A DNA stretch of 64,000 nucleotides from Massilia phosphatilytica (lineage in GTDB: Bacteria > Pseudomonadota > Gammaproteobacteria > Burkholderiales > Burkholderiaceae_D), in assembly GCF_002968015.1 (NCBI RefSeq), contig NZ_PUIP01000013.1, positions 161,632 to 225,631 of the forward strand, given 5' to 3'. Position numbers and translations under genes: made by a program. Below the pieces are notes generated by a model that was given only the letters and a program-made list of their open reading frames with translations, searched no databases and was not told the DNA's origin. Position 1 is the first letter of the stretch. Every line of letters begins with the position of its first letter. Positions 34,586 through 43,283 of this stretch are shown here, piece after piece.

Positions 34586-35484
34586 ATGTGGCGGATGGCC
34601 GGATACATGGCCGCCACCGCCTTTTCCAGGCGCTCGATCGCCGCCTCCACTTCGTCGATGCGCATGCCGCGGTTGAACCGCACGGCCGCCGTTAGCAGGA
34701 CCTCGTCCGGTCCCAGTTGCATGCTGAGGAGTTGGCCGACCTCCTCGATGGACGGGTCGTCGCGCAGGATCTCGCACACGCGCCGCGTGGCGTCCGTGCC
34801 GATGCCTTCGCCCACGAGCAGCGCACCCGTCTCGCGCGCCAGGGCGAACGCGGCGCCGACGAGCAGGAGGCCGATCAGGACCGACGCGGCCGGATCGAAG
34901 TAAGCGTTGTCGAACACATGGCCCAGCGTGATGCCGGCGGCCGCGATGGCGAGGCCCAGCAGGGCGGCCGTGTCTTCGATGAACACCGTGAACACGGAGG
35001 CATCCTTGCTCGCGTGGACCGTTTTCCACAGCGAGGTGCCGGCCTTGCGCCGCTTGTTCAGTTCTTTGCGCGACACGTTCCAGCTATAGCCTTCGAAGCA
35101 CGCGGATACGCCCAGGACGACGTAGTTCCACATCGGATCCTCCAGCGGTTCCGGATGGCGCAGCGCGCTGATGCCGTGGTAGATGGAGAGACCGCCGCCC
35201 AGCGAGAACACGGACAGCGCGACGAGCAGCGCCCAGAAATACGAGGCCTTGCCGTAGCCGAACGGGTGGCGCTTGTCGGGCGGCTTTTCGCTGTTATTCT
35301 CCCCGACCAGCAGCAGGACTTCGTTGCCCGTGTCGACGGCGGAGTGAATGCCTTCGGCCAGCATCGCGGCGCTGCCCGTGATGGCGGCGACGATGAACTT
35401 GGCGGCGGCGATGCCCAGGTTGGCGACGACCGCGGCGTAGATCACCTTGCGCGATCCACCTGTTTGTTTTTGTGTTTCCGTCAT
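34546..35484 (-). CDS. Cation diffusion facilitator (CDF) transporter, ZnT9-like
   Basis: A 312-residue protein with six predicted membrane helices. Helix 2 carries the HxxxD metal site (AEGIHSAVDTGNEVLLL). In helix 5 the usual second HxxxD is replaced by FIEDTAALLG, as in the ZnT9-like branch, which questions classic zinc transport. The HPFGYGKASYFW loop and the C-terminal cytoplasmic domain (residues ~215-312) are typical of CDF proteins. It should exchange divalent cation for protons at the inner membrane. The substrate is uncertain. Confidence 0.9.
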   Translation of the reverse strand: MTETQKQTGGSRKVIYAAVVANLGIAAAKFIVAAITGSAAMLAEGIHSAVDTGNEVLLLVGENNSEKPPDKRHPFGYGKASYFWALLVALSVFSLGGGLSIYHGISALRHPEPLEDPMWNYVVLGVSACFEGYSWNVSRKELNKRRKAGTSLWKTVHASKDASVFTVFIEDTAALLGLAIAAAGITLGHVFDNAYFDPAASVLIGLLLVGAAFALARETGALLVGEGIGTDATRRVCEILRDDPSIEEVGQLLSMQLGPDEVLLTAAVRFNRGMRIDEVEAAIERLEKAVAAMYPAIRHIYFESGALRSAMR

Positions 35485-35572
35485 GGTGTGTGAGCGCTGA
35501 TATTATCGTGGCTGTGTCGAACCAAGTGTAGCCAATCCGCCGGAAGCGGCATGCACGGCTGGGAGCGAATGG

Positions 35573-38263
35573 ATGAGCGTACGTAATCTCAAGCAGCTGT
35601 TTGCCCCGAAATCGGTGGCCCTCGTCGGCGCGTCCGAGCGTCCGGGCAGCGTGGGCGCGACCATGCTGCACAACCTGCGCGAAGGGGGCTTCAAGGGCCA
35701 GCTGTACCCCGTGAATCCGAAGTACGAGACCCTGGATGGCCTGCAGGTGTGGCCGGACGTCGCGCGCCTGCCGGCGGCACCGGACCTGGCCATCATCTGC
35801 ACGCCGCCGGCCACCATCCCCGGCATCGTGCGCAGCCTCGGCGAACTGGGGACGCGCGCGGCCATCGTGATGAGCGCCGGCGTGTCCACGGCGCGCGACC
35901 TGCGCGGCCGTAGCATCAAGCAGGCGATGCTCGATGCCGCGAACCCGTATTTGCTGCGCATCCTCGGTCCGAACAGTTCCGGTTTGCTGGCGCCCGGCAT
36001 CGGCCTGAACGCGAGCATCGCCGTGGGCGGCGCGGCGGCGGGGCGGATCGCGTTCGTGTCCGAATCGGGCGCGCTGATGGCGGGTGTGCTCGATTGGGCA
36101 CGCACGCGCAACGTCGGCTTTTCCACGATCCTCGCGCTGGGCGAATCGTCCGACGTCGACTTCGGCGACGTGCTCGATTACCTGGCGAGCGATCTCGGCA
36201 CGTCCGCGATCCTGGTGCATGCGGAAAGCGTGCGCTATGCCCGCAAGTTCATGTCGGCCGCGCGCGCGGCGGCGCGCAGCAAGCCGACGCTGATGCTCAA
36301 GGCCGGGCGCTCGCTGGAAGCGGCGACGGCCGGCGCCTGCCTGTCCGGCGTGCTCGCGCGGCCCGACGATGTCTACGACGCCGCGATCCGCCGCGCCGGC
36401 ATGCTGCGCGTGTACACGACGGACCAGTTGTTCGCGGCCGTCGAAACGCTCGCGCGCGCGAAACCCCTGTACGGCGAGCGGCTGGCGCTCATCGGCAATG
36501 GCGCGGGGCCCGTCGTGCTGGCGAGCGACGCGTTGCAATATGGCGGCGGACAACAGGCCGAACTGGCGCCCGAGACCGTGGCGAAGCTGCGCGACCTCGT
36601 CCCCGAATGGAGCGGCACGGGTGAACTGAACCTGCGCGGCGACGCGCCGCCGGAGCGCTACCGCGACGTCATCGACGTGCTGCTGCACGACCCGCAGGCG
36701 AACGCCGTCGTGATGATCCACGCGCCGAACGCCGTCGTCGACCCTGCCGACGTGGCGCGCGCGGTGGCGCCGCTGGCGAAGGCCTCGTCACGCAACGTGC
36801 TCGCGTGCTGGCTCGGCCTGCAATCCGTGGGCGAGGCGCGCACGATCGCGTACGAGGCCGGCATGCCGGCCTACCGTACGCCTGAAGCGGCGGTGAACGG
36901 CTTCCTGCAGATCGTCAACTTCCGCCGCAACCAGCAACTGCTGATGGAAGTCCCGGGCTCCGTCGGCGACGGCGAACCGGACCGCGAACGCGCCCGGGCC
37001 CTCGTGCGCGCTGCGCTGGAGAGAGGCCGCAGGACGGGCCGCTACCTGCTGGACGACCCGGACACGAAGGCGATCCTGGACGCCTACGGCATCCCCACCG
37101 TCCCCACGCGCGCGGCCGCGACGCCGGACGACGCGGTCGCGATGGCCGACGAGATCGGCTATCCGGTCGCCGTGAAAATCCTGTCGCCGGACGTGGTGCA
37201 GAAGTCGGACGTGGGCGGCGTCTCGCTCGACCTGGACACGCCGGAAGCCGTGCGCGCGGCGACGGAACGCATGGCGAAGCGCCTTGCGGAGCTGCGGCCG
37301 GACGCGCGCCTGGACGGCTTCATCGTGCAGGCAATGGCGCGCAACCCGGAGGCGCACGAACTGATCGCGGGTGCCGCCACGGACCCCGTGTTCGGTCCCG
37401 TGATCCTGTTCGGCCAGGGCGGCCTCGCGGTGGAAGCGGTGAACGACCACGCCGTCGCGCTGCCGCCGCTGAACACGGTGCTGGCGCGCGACCTCATCGC
37501 GCGCACCCGTGTGGCGCGCCAGCTGGCCGGCTACCGCAACCACCCGGCCGCCGACCTGGACGCCATCGCCGCGGTGCTGGTCCAGGTGGCGCGCCTCATC
37601 GCCGAGGTGCCGGAAATCGTCGAACTGGACATCAATCCGCTGCTGGCCGACGGCAAGGGCGCCGTGGTGCTCGACGCGCGCATGCGCATCGCGATGGCCG
37701 ACCGCGCCGGCAATGCGCTCGACCGCCTCGCCATCCGCCCGTATCCGGTCGAGCTGGAAGAAGTCGTGCCATGGCAGGATGGGACGATCCTGCTCCGTCC
37801 GATCCGCCCGGAGGACGGCGCGGCGCACGTCGCGTTCTTCAACGCGCTTACCCCGGACGACGTCCGCTACCGCATGTTCGTGCGCGTACGCGAACTGCAG
37901 CCGGCGCAGCTGGCGCGCTTCACGCAGATCGACTACGACCGCGAAATGGCCTTCATCGCCACACGTGCAGGCCCGGATGGGCATCCCGAGACGCTGGCCG
38001 TCGCCCGCGTCGTGGCGGACCCGGACAACATGAGTGCGGAATTCGCCGTGACGGTGCGGTCCGACCTGAAGGGCAAGGGGCTCGGCGTGATGTTGATGAA
38101 CAAGCTGATCGCGTACTGCCGCGCGCGCGGCACGCGCGAGATCGTGGGCGAGGCGCTGCCGCAGAACGCGCCCGTCATCGGCCTGGTGAAGAAGCTCGGG
38201 TTCACCGTCGGGCCGGTGGACGAGGACGAGGGGGTGAGGAAGTTCTGGCTGGAGCTGCGGTGA
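35573..38263 (+). CDS. Pat/YfiQ-type protein lysine acetyltransferase (inactive acyl-CoA synthetase plus GNAT)
   Basis: An 896-residue protein. Residues ~5-460 match the CoA-binding and succinyl-CoA-synthetase-like domains of ADP-forming acyl-CoA synthetases (FAPKSVALVGASERPGSVGA). Residues ~480-705 are the ATP-grasp domain (AVKILSPDVVQKSDVGGV). Residues ~735-890 are a GNAT domain (VRSDLKGKGLGVMLMNKL, the acetyl-CoA loop). The catalytic His segment of active synthetases (SHTG) reads ACLSGVLA, so the synthetase half is probably a regulatory acetyl-CoA sensor, as in PatZ and Pat, which acetylate and silence acetyl-CoA synthetase. The length matches E. coli PatZ (886). ATG 35573 is supported by GGGAG. 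Confidence 0.88.
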   Translation: MSVRNLKQLFAPKSVALVGASERPGSVGATMLHNLREGGFKGQLYPVNPKYETLDGLQVWPDVARLPAAPDLAIICTPPATIPGIVRSLGELGTRAAIVMSAGVSTARDLRGRSIKQAMLDAANPYLLRILGPNSSGLLAPGIGLNASIAVGGAAAGRIAFVSESGALMAGVLDWARTRNVGFSTILALGESSDVDFGDVLDYLASDLGTSAILVHAESVRYARKFMSAARAAARSKPTLMLKAGRSLEAATAGACLSGVLARPDDVYDAAIRRAGMLRVYTTDQLFAAVETLARAKPLYGERLALIGNGAGPVVLASDALQYGGGQQAELAPETVAKLRDLVPEWSGTGELNLRGDAPPERYRDVIDVLLHDPQANAVVMIHAPNAVVDPADVARAVAPLAKASSRNVLACWLGLQSVGEARTIAYEAGMPAYRTPEAAVNGFLQIVNFRRNQQLLMEVPGSVGDGEPDRERARALVRAALERGRRTGRYLLDDPDTKAILDAYGIPTVPTRAAATPDDAVAMADEIGYPVAVKILSPDVVQKSDVGGVSLDLDTPEAVRAATERMAKRLAELRPDARLDGFIVQAMARNPEAHELIAGAATDPVFGPVILFGQGGLAVEAVNDHAVALPPLNTVLARDLIARTRVARQLAGYRNHPAADLDAIAAVLVQVARLIAEVPEIVELDINPLLADGKGAVVLDARMRIAMADRAGNALDRLAIRPYPVELEEVVPWQDGTILLRPIRPEDGAAHVAFFNALTPDDVRYRMFVRVRELQPAQLARFTQIDYDREMAFIATRAGPDGHPETLAVARVVADPDNMSAEFAVTVRSDLKGKGLGVMLMNKLIAYCRARGTREIVGEALPQNAPVIGLVKKLGFTVGPVDEDEGVRKFWLELR

Positions 38264-38282
38264 CGTCGAAAGGACAGACAGC

Positions 38283-38765
38283 ATGATGGAAATGCGGCCG
38301 GCAACACGCGACGATGCGAGTGCCATGCTCGGGCTGTTGCAATCGGTATGCCGGGAAGGCAGCGCGCTGCCGTTCACCGACGGTATCGACGCCGGCATGA
38401 TCGATCACATCTGGCTGCAGGCGAAGGGCTGCGTGCTGGCATGCGACAACGGCGAGGTGCTTGGCATGTACCGCTACGGGCCCGCCATGCCGGGGCGCGG
38501 CTCGCACATCGCCACGGCCACCTTCCTCGTCAGTGAAAACGCACGCGGCCGCGGCGTCGGCCGCGTTCTGGTCGGGCACTGCCTGCAATCGGCCAGGGCG
38601 GCAGGATTTCGCGCCATGCAGTTCAACCAGGTCCTCAGCAGCAATCAGCCCGCACTCGCACTCTACCGAAGCATGGGGTTTGTCGTGATAGGGACCGTTC
38701 CGAAGGCGTTCGATCACATTGTGCATGGCTACGTCGACGCTCACATCATGTACCGGGAGCTGTGA
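38283..38765 (+). CDS. GNAT-family N-acetyltransferase
   Basis: A 160-residue acetyltransferase with the core beta-strands and acetyl-CoA loop VSENARGRGVGRVLVGHCLQ and the C-terminal ALALYRSMGFVVIG. It follows the Pat-type gene by 19 bases with AAAGGA ahead of the ATG, so they form an operon. The substrate is unknown; the ending YGDAH-like HGYVDAHIMYREL fits the L-amino-acid/phosphinothricin group. Confidence 0.85.
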   Translation: MMEMRPATRDDASAMLGLLQSVCREGSALPFTDGIDAGMIDHIWLQAKGCVLACDNGEVLGMYRYGPAMPGRGSHIATATFLVSENARGRGVGRVLVGHCLQSARAAGFRAMQFNQVLSSNQPALALYRSMGFVVIGTVPKAFDHIVHGYVDAHIMYREL

Positions 38766-38829
38766 CAAACGGTGAATTTGTTGCGGCTTGCGTCACGTAA
38801 AATCGGTGCGACAACCGAACGGAGACAAC

Positions 38830-39201
38830 ATGGCTGAACTGATTGTGCGCAGGCGCGCCGCGTGGTGGCAGGACCGGATGCGTGATTACATCGTCCTCGT
38901 CGACGGCAGCGAGTGTGGGCGCGTCGGCAACGACGCCGAGGTCCGCGTGCACGTGGCGCCGGGCCGCCACCGCGTGCAGCTGAAGATCGACTGGTGCGGC
39001 TCGCCGGCGGTCGATGTGGACGTACCGGAAGGCGCCACGCAGGTGCTCGACTGCGGTCCGAACGCGATGCCGCTGACGGCCATCTTCTACGTGATCTTCC
39101 GCACCGGGCATTACCTGACATTGCAGCCGGGCGCACGCCACGATGCCGCGCCGGACCTGCGCGACCCGTCCGGACGTCCCGGCGCGGTGATCAGCGCCTG
39201 A
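38830..39201 (+). CDS. Hypothetical beta-rich protein
   Basis: A 123-residue protein with no signal peptide. The middle (residues ~20-80) reads VLVDGSECGRVGNDAEVRVH, then GRHRVQLKIDWCGSP, a PEGA-like or carbohydrate-binding-like beta arrangement with two Cys. The C-terminus has one short hydrophobic stretch (PLTAIFYVIFRTGHYLTL) that may dip into the membrane. A TAAAAT -10 hexamer lies about 30 bases before the ATG, and CGGAG serves as the ribosome-binding site. The function is unknown. Confidence 0.65.
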   Translation: MAELIVRRRAAWWQDRMRDYIVLVDGSECGRVGNDAEVRVHVAPGRHRVQLKIDWCGSPAVDVDVPEGATQVLDCGPNAMPLTAIFYVIFRTGHYLTLQPGARHDAAPDLRDPSGRPGAVISA

Positions 39202-40447
39202 AGCGCACGTCTTCCTGGACGACTGGCGCGTCCTTGGTAAAACCTTTCGGCTTCTTGGGCTTCTTCGGCTTCTTGACGATCTGCCCGCCCGGATCCGTCT
39301 GCGGCACGCGGTGCTCGGGCTCGAAGCCGGCTTCCTCCTTGCGCTGCAAGGTCTGCTGCGTCAGAGCCTCGATGGCGGCCAGCTGCTGGACTTCGTCCGC
39401 GCACACGAGCGACACCGCTTCGCCCGACGCGCCCGCGCGGCCCGTGCGGCCCGTGCGGTGCACATAGTCTTCCGCGACGATGGGCAGGTCGACGTTGACG
39501 ACGACCGGCAGTTCCTCGATGTCGAGGCCGCGTGCGGCGACGTCGGTCGCGACCAGCACGCGGACCTCGCCCGCCTTGAACCGGTCGAGCGCGCGCAGGC
39601 GCGCGGGCTGCGGCTTGTCGCCGTGGATCGAGTCGGCCGCGATGCCTTTCGAATCGAGCAGGTCGACGAGCTGGTCGACGCCCTTGCGGGTCTTCACGAA
39701 CGCGAGCACCTGCGGCCAGCCGTGGCGTTTCAGCAGGTGCAGGAACAGGTCCGGCTTGCGTTTCTTGTCGACCGGGACGATCCACTGGCGGATCGCCGTC
39801 ACCGTCGTGTTGCGCGGCGAGGCTTCGATGCTGACCGGATCGTCCAGCAGCTTCGTCGCGAGGGCCCGGATCGGGTCGGAGAAGGTGGCGGAGAACAGCA
39901 GGGTCTGGCGGCGCTTGGGCAGCAGCGCGAGCACGTTGTCGATGTCGCGCGAAAATCCGAGATCGAGCATGCGGTCCGCCTCGTCCAGCACGAGCGTCTG
40001 CACCTGGTTGAAGCGCACGGCGTTCTGGCGCTGCAGGTCGAGCAGGCGGCCCGGCGTGGCGACAAGGACGTCGACGCCTTTACGCAGGCGCATCATCTGC
40101 GGATTGATGCTGACGCCGCCGTACGCGACCATCGTGCGCAGCGGCAGTCCGGCCCCGTAGGCGCGCACGCTCTCGTGCACCTGCTCGGCCAGTTCGCGCG
40201 TCGGCACGAGGATCAGCGAACGCGCCGAATTGCTCGCGACCTGTGTGCCATCCATCACGAGGCGCTGCAGCAGGGGCAGGGCGAAGCCGGCCGTCTTGCC
40301 GGTGCCCGTCTGGGCGGCGGCCATGACGTCGCGGCCGGCCAGCACGGCGGGAATCGCCTGCGACTGGACGGCCGTGGGCGTGTGATAGGACAGCGAGGCG
40401 AGGGTGCGCGTGATCTGGTCGATCAGGCCGAGCGATGCGAACGACAT
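39191..40447 (-). CDS. rhlE: DEAD-box ATP-dependent RNA helicase (RhlE type)
   Basis: A 418-residue protein with all DEAD-box motifs in order: the Q motif (FASLGLIDQI, TPTAVQSQAIP), AQTGTGKT, PTRELA, DEAD (VLDEADRMLD), SAT (LFSATFSDP), TDVAARGLD and HRTGRTGRAG. The C-terminal ~45 residues are Lys-rich (IVKKPKKPKKPKG), a basic RNA-binding tail. RhlE-type helicases act in ribosome assembly and cold adaptation. The start MSFASLGL is the family standard. Its 3' end overlaps the convergent hypothetical gene by 11 bases. Confidence 0.93.
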   Translation of the reverse strand: MSFASLGLIDQITRTLASLSYHTPTAVQSQAIPAVLAGRDVMAAAQTGTGKTAGFALPLLQRLVMDGTQVASNSARSLILVPTRELAEQVHESVRAYGAGLPLRTMVAYGGVSINPQMMRLRKGVDVLVATPGRLLDLQRQNAVRFNQVQTLVLDEADRMLDLGFSRDIDNVLALLPKRRQTLLFSATFSDPIRALATKLLDDPVSIEASPRNTTVTAIRQWIVPVDKKRKPDLFLHLLKRHGWPQVLAFVKTRKGVDQLVDLLDSKGIAADSIHGDKPQPARLRALDRFKAGEVRVLVATDVAARGLDIEELPVVVNVDLPIVAEDYVHRTGRTGRAGASGEAVSLVCADEVQQLAAIEALTQQTLQRKEEAGFEPEHRVPQTDPGGQIVKKPKKPKKPKGFTKDAPVVQEDVRFRR

Positions 40448-40554
40448 GGTGCGAGAAAGGGGATGGAAAAGGCGACAGTGTAACCGCTTGGGGCGATCCG
40501 TTCGGCGTCTTCAGTATTAATTGCAGTAATTTTTCACCAACGTTGAAGTGATAG

Positions 40555-41850
40555 ATGGAACATACAAGAATTCTAGGGTTGGATATCTCATTGGTTGAGC
40601 TCGCGGTCGCTGCGCTCGTGTGCGGGGCGCTGTTCTTCTACATCGGGGTTTTGAATCCCGCGAAGGAAAATGAAAACAAATGGCGGCAATGGTGGACTTA
40701 CGCCGACGTCCTTGCCGTCGTGCTGACGATCATCGGTGTGGTCAAGATAATGAGCCCGCTGATCAGCGCCGAGCAGATGCAGGCAAATGCCACCACGCGA
40801 AATATCGCAACAGGAAAACGGGAAAATATTTTGTATGCGCTGAACAGAGTGCAGGACGATTTGTGTCCCGTCGCCGGCCTGAGCGAAGAGAACGTGACGA
40901 CATGCGGCGTGATCCGGACGATGCAACGCTCGTTGTACATGCCGAGTGCGAACTTCGTGACAGCGAAAGTCATTCTCGACCAGGACCTTCCGAAAATCTG
41001 CCGCGGCGCGGCATGCAGCGCCAGCTTCCAGGAAATCAGGCGACAACTTCTCGAATTCCGCACGTATTATCTCGACAATCGACAGGCGATCGACGAGGTG
41101 CCGGCGACGACGGAGCGCGACGTCGCCTATACGATGCTGTTCATCGGGTTCTATATGCTGGTCGGTTCGTTTCGCCTGGGGCGATCCGGCGCCGAGTTCG
41201 AGCGAAATCGGCTGGCACGGAAGGAAGCGGAAGACAAGGCGAAACGGGCCGGATCGAACGCTGGACCGGGGGATGTCTATCGGCGGCTGGCGCAGATCGA
41301 AGAGATGATCGCAACGCTCACGTCGGATAGCGACACGTTCAAGCATCGGCACGCAGGGCTGACAGTCGTGGGACAATCGGGATCGCAACGTGATGTGTGG
41401 CGGTCGGAACTCGCGCATTTATCGGGGACGGCCAAAGGCCCGGTGGACCGCACGACAATCCGCGCGGCGATCACCGCGCTGCTGGCCCGCGCGCGCACGA
41501 CATTCCGCGTGGCGAAGCGCCCGTTCGAAGGCCGCTGGAAGGGTGCGGACCCGGTTGCGGAGTCGGTGTATGGGGAACTGGCGATCAGACGGTCGACCAT
41601 GTCCTGGGGCGGGCAGGGACGATCGCGCGTTCGCCGCGTCGGAAAGTTCGCGTTGCAAGAAGACGCGGCCGATACGATGAACGGCACCCAGCCGACCTAT
41701 CGACTCGACGTACGCGTCGCCGGGCGCGGACATGAACGCGACCGACTGAAGCTCAGTTTTCCGCTGGCGGGCAACGCCGACGATATGGACATGATCGAGT
41801 ACCGGGAGGGCAAGCCGGTACGTCGCATGCGCTTTCGCCGTCTGCAGTAA
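40555..41850 (+). CDS. Membrane protein of unknown function with a four-cysteine loop
   Basis: A 431-residue protein. Two membrane helices occupy residues ~12-33 and ~48-68, a third ~188-207. The ~120-residue loop between helices 2 and 3 carries four Cys (104, 117, 149, 154; DDLCPVAG, TTCGV, PKICRGAACSAS), spaced for two disulfides if periplasmic. After helix 3 comes a charged, coiled-coil-like stretch (ERNRLARKEAEDKAKR) and a ~200-residue cytoplasmic domain ending in a basic tail. No family is recognised. The gene stands alone between convergent neighbours and is more AT-rich at its 5' end, which may indicate transfer. Confidence 0.7.
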   Translation: MEHTRILGLDISLVELAVAALVCGALFFYIGVLNPAKENENKWRQWWTYADVLAVVLTIIGVVKIMSPLISAEQMQANATTRNIATGKRENILYALNRVQDDLCPVAGLSEENVTTCGVIRTMQRSLYMPSANFVTAKVILDQDLPKICRGAACSASFQEIRRQLLEFRTYYLDNRQAIDEVPATTERDVAYTMLFIGFYMLVGSFRLGRSGAEFERNRLARKEAEDKAKRAGSNAGPGDVYRRLAQIEEMIATLTSDSDTFKHRHAGLTVVGQSGSQRDVWRSELAHLSGTAKGPVDRTTIRAAITALLARARTTFRVAKRPFEGRWKGADPVAESVYGELAIRRSTMSWGGQGRSRVRRVGKFALQEDAADTMNGTQPTYRLDVRVAGRGHERDRLKLSFPLAGNADDMDMIEYREGKPVRRMRFRRLQ

Positions 41851-41920
41851 CGCTATGCCGCGCAGATCGCGGGAACGTGGAGCCAAGCTACGCCCACCGT
41901 AATAACGGACGGCGGGCGCC

Positions 41921-43171
41921 TCAGGTGAATGCGAAATCGACCTCCGGCCTGCGCCCCGACACGATATCCGCGATGGCCCGCCCCGACCCGCACCCCATCG
42001 TCCAGCCGAGCGTGCCGTGCCCCGTGTTCAGGTACAGGTTCGCGACGCGCGTGCGCCCGATGTACGGCACGTTCGACGGCGTCAGCGGCCGCAGGCCGGC
42101 CCAGTACGTCGGGTTGTCGTAGTCGCAGGCGTCCGGGAACAGCGCACGCACGCGGCGCGTGATCGCCTCGCAGCGCACGGGGTTCAGGTCGCGCGTATAG
42201 CCGTTCAGCTCGCACGTGCCGGCCACGCGCAGGCGCGCGCCGAGGCGTGAAAAGACGAGTTTATGGCCGTCGTCCGTGAGCGACACCGTGGGCGCCGCGG
42301 CGGGGTCGAGGATGGGGTAGGTGGCCGAGTAGCCCTTGCCCGGATAGATCAGCGGCCGGATGCCCAGCGGTGCCAGCAGGCCCACGGAAAAACTGCCGAG
42401 GGCGACGACGACGGCGTCCGCGTGAAGAACACGGTGGCGGCCGTCCGCATCGATGATTTCCACGCCGCGGATGCGGTCGCCCTCGGCCAGCAGGCGCGTG
42501 ACCGTCGTGCCGTACCGGAACTCGATGCCGGCCGCCGCGCCGCGCGCGGCCAGTTGCGTCGTGAAGCGGTGGACGTCGCCCGATTCGTCGGTGGCCGTGA
42601 AGTCGCCGCCGACGAGCTTGCGGCGTACGGGGGCCAGCGCCGGCTCGATCCGCACGGCTTCGGCGGCGTCGACCGTCATGCGCGGGCAGCCCAGGTCGCG
42701 CATCGCGGCGGCCGCGTGGCAGGCCCGCTCGAACTCGCGCTCGTCCGTGTAGAAGTGCAGGATGCCGCGCGTGAGGTGGTCGTACTCGATGCCCAGGCGG
42801 GCCCGCAGCTCCTGCAGGCTGCGGCGGCTGTATTCGGCCATCGCGACGATCTGGCGCAGGTTGGCGGCCACGCGGCCGGGCGCGCACTCGCGCACGAATT
42901 GCAGGCACCAGCGCCATTGCAGCGGATCGGCCTGCAGGCGGAACAGCAGCGGCGCGTCGGCGCGGCCCAGCGCCTGCACGACCTTGAGCAGGCCGGCGGG
43001 CGTGGCCCACGGCTCGGCGTGCGACACGGAGATCTGGCAGCCGTTCGCGAAGCTCGTCTCCTGCGCGGGGCCGCTCTGGCGTTCGATCACGGTGACGTCG
43101 TGGCCGGCCTCGCGCAGATACCAGGCGGAGGCCGTGCCGACGACGCCGGCACCCAGGACGAGCACGTTCAT
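41921..43171 (-). CDS. DadA-like FAD-dependent D-amino acid dehydrogenase under TPP riboswitch control
   Basis: A 416-residue DAO-family flavoenzyme with the FAD-binding start MNVLVLGAGVVGTASAWYLR, the ETSFANGCQISVSHAEPWA and RFTTQLAARGAAAGIEF segments of DadA, and the C-terminal GHGTLGWTMGCGSGRAIAD. It should oxidise a D-amino acid or glycine to the imino acid. ATG 43171 has no ribosome-binding site of its own but overlaps the stop of a 12-residue leader ORF that has one. A TPP riboswitch lies about 110 bases upstream, so thiamine pyrophosphate should repress it. That suggests it supplies iminoglycine for thiazole synthesis (a ThiO-like role) or handles a thiamine-linked metabolite, even though its closest pattern is DadA. 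No other thi gene is nearby. Confidence 0.85.
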   Translation of the reverse strand: MNVLVLGAGVVGTASAWYLREAGHDVTVIERQSGPAQETSFANGCQISVSHAEPWATPAGLLKVVQALGRADAPLLFRLQADPLQWRWCLQFVRECAPGRVAANLRQIVAMAEYSRRSLQELRARLGIEYDHLTRGILHFYTDEREFERACHAAAAMRDLGCPRMTVDAAEAVRIEPALAPVRRKLVGGDFTATDESGDVHRFTTQLAARGAAAGIEFRYGTTVTRLLAEGDRIRGVEIIDADGRHRVLHADAVVVALGSFSVGLLAPLGIRPLIYPGKGYSATYPILDPAAAPTVSLTDDGHKLVFSRLGARLRVAGTCELNGYTRDLNPVRCEAITRRVRALFPDACDYDNPTYWAGLRPLTPSNVPYIGRTRVANLYLNTGHGTLGWTMGCGSGRAIADIVSGRRPEVDFAFT

Positions 43172-43206
43172 GGGCGCGAAAACAGGTGGAAAACGGGATG
43201 GTGCAT
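43168..43206 (-). CDS. 12-residue leader peptide ORF coupled to the DadA-like gene
   Basis: ATG 43206 is preceded by GAGGAG (43211-43216), the best ribosome-binding site in this leader, and opens a 13-codon frame encoding MHHPVFHLFSRP. Its TGA overlaps the dadA-like ATG (ATGA at 43168-43171). This is a textbook arrangement for translational coupling: ribosomes that finish the leader restart at the enzyme. The peptide itself is probably not functional. An annotation error in the enzyme start is the alternative, but no in-frame extension gives a better site. Confidence 0.5.
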   Translation of the reverse strand: MHHPVFHLFSRP

Positions 43207-43283
43207 GCGGCTCCTCGTTGGCGTCGTGTGACGGGTGGAGCCCGCAAAGGGAACCGGAGCCGGTGCGCGACCGGAATCCGCAT

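Noticed and set aside
32876..35029. A 717-codon minus-strand frame covering part of the TonB receptor and CDF genes
   Set aside because: It lies in another frame of two well-supported genes and shows no domain.
41921..43171. Calling the riboswitch-controlled enzyme ThiO
   Set aside because: The sequence pattern and length fit DadA better; only the riboswitch suggests a thiamine role, so it is given as a hypothesis.
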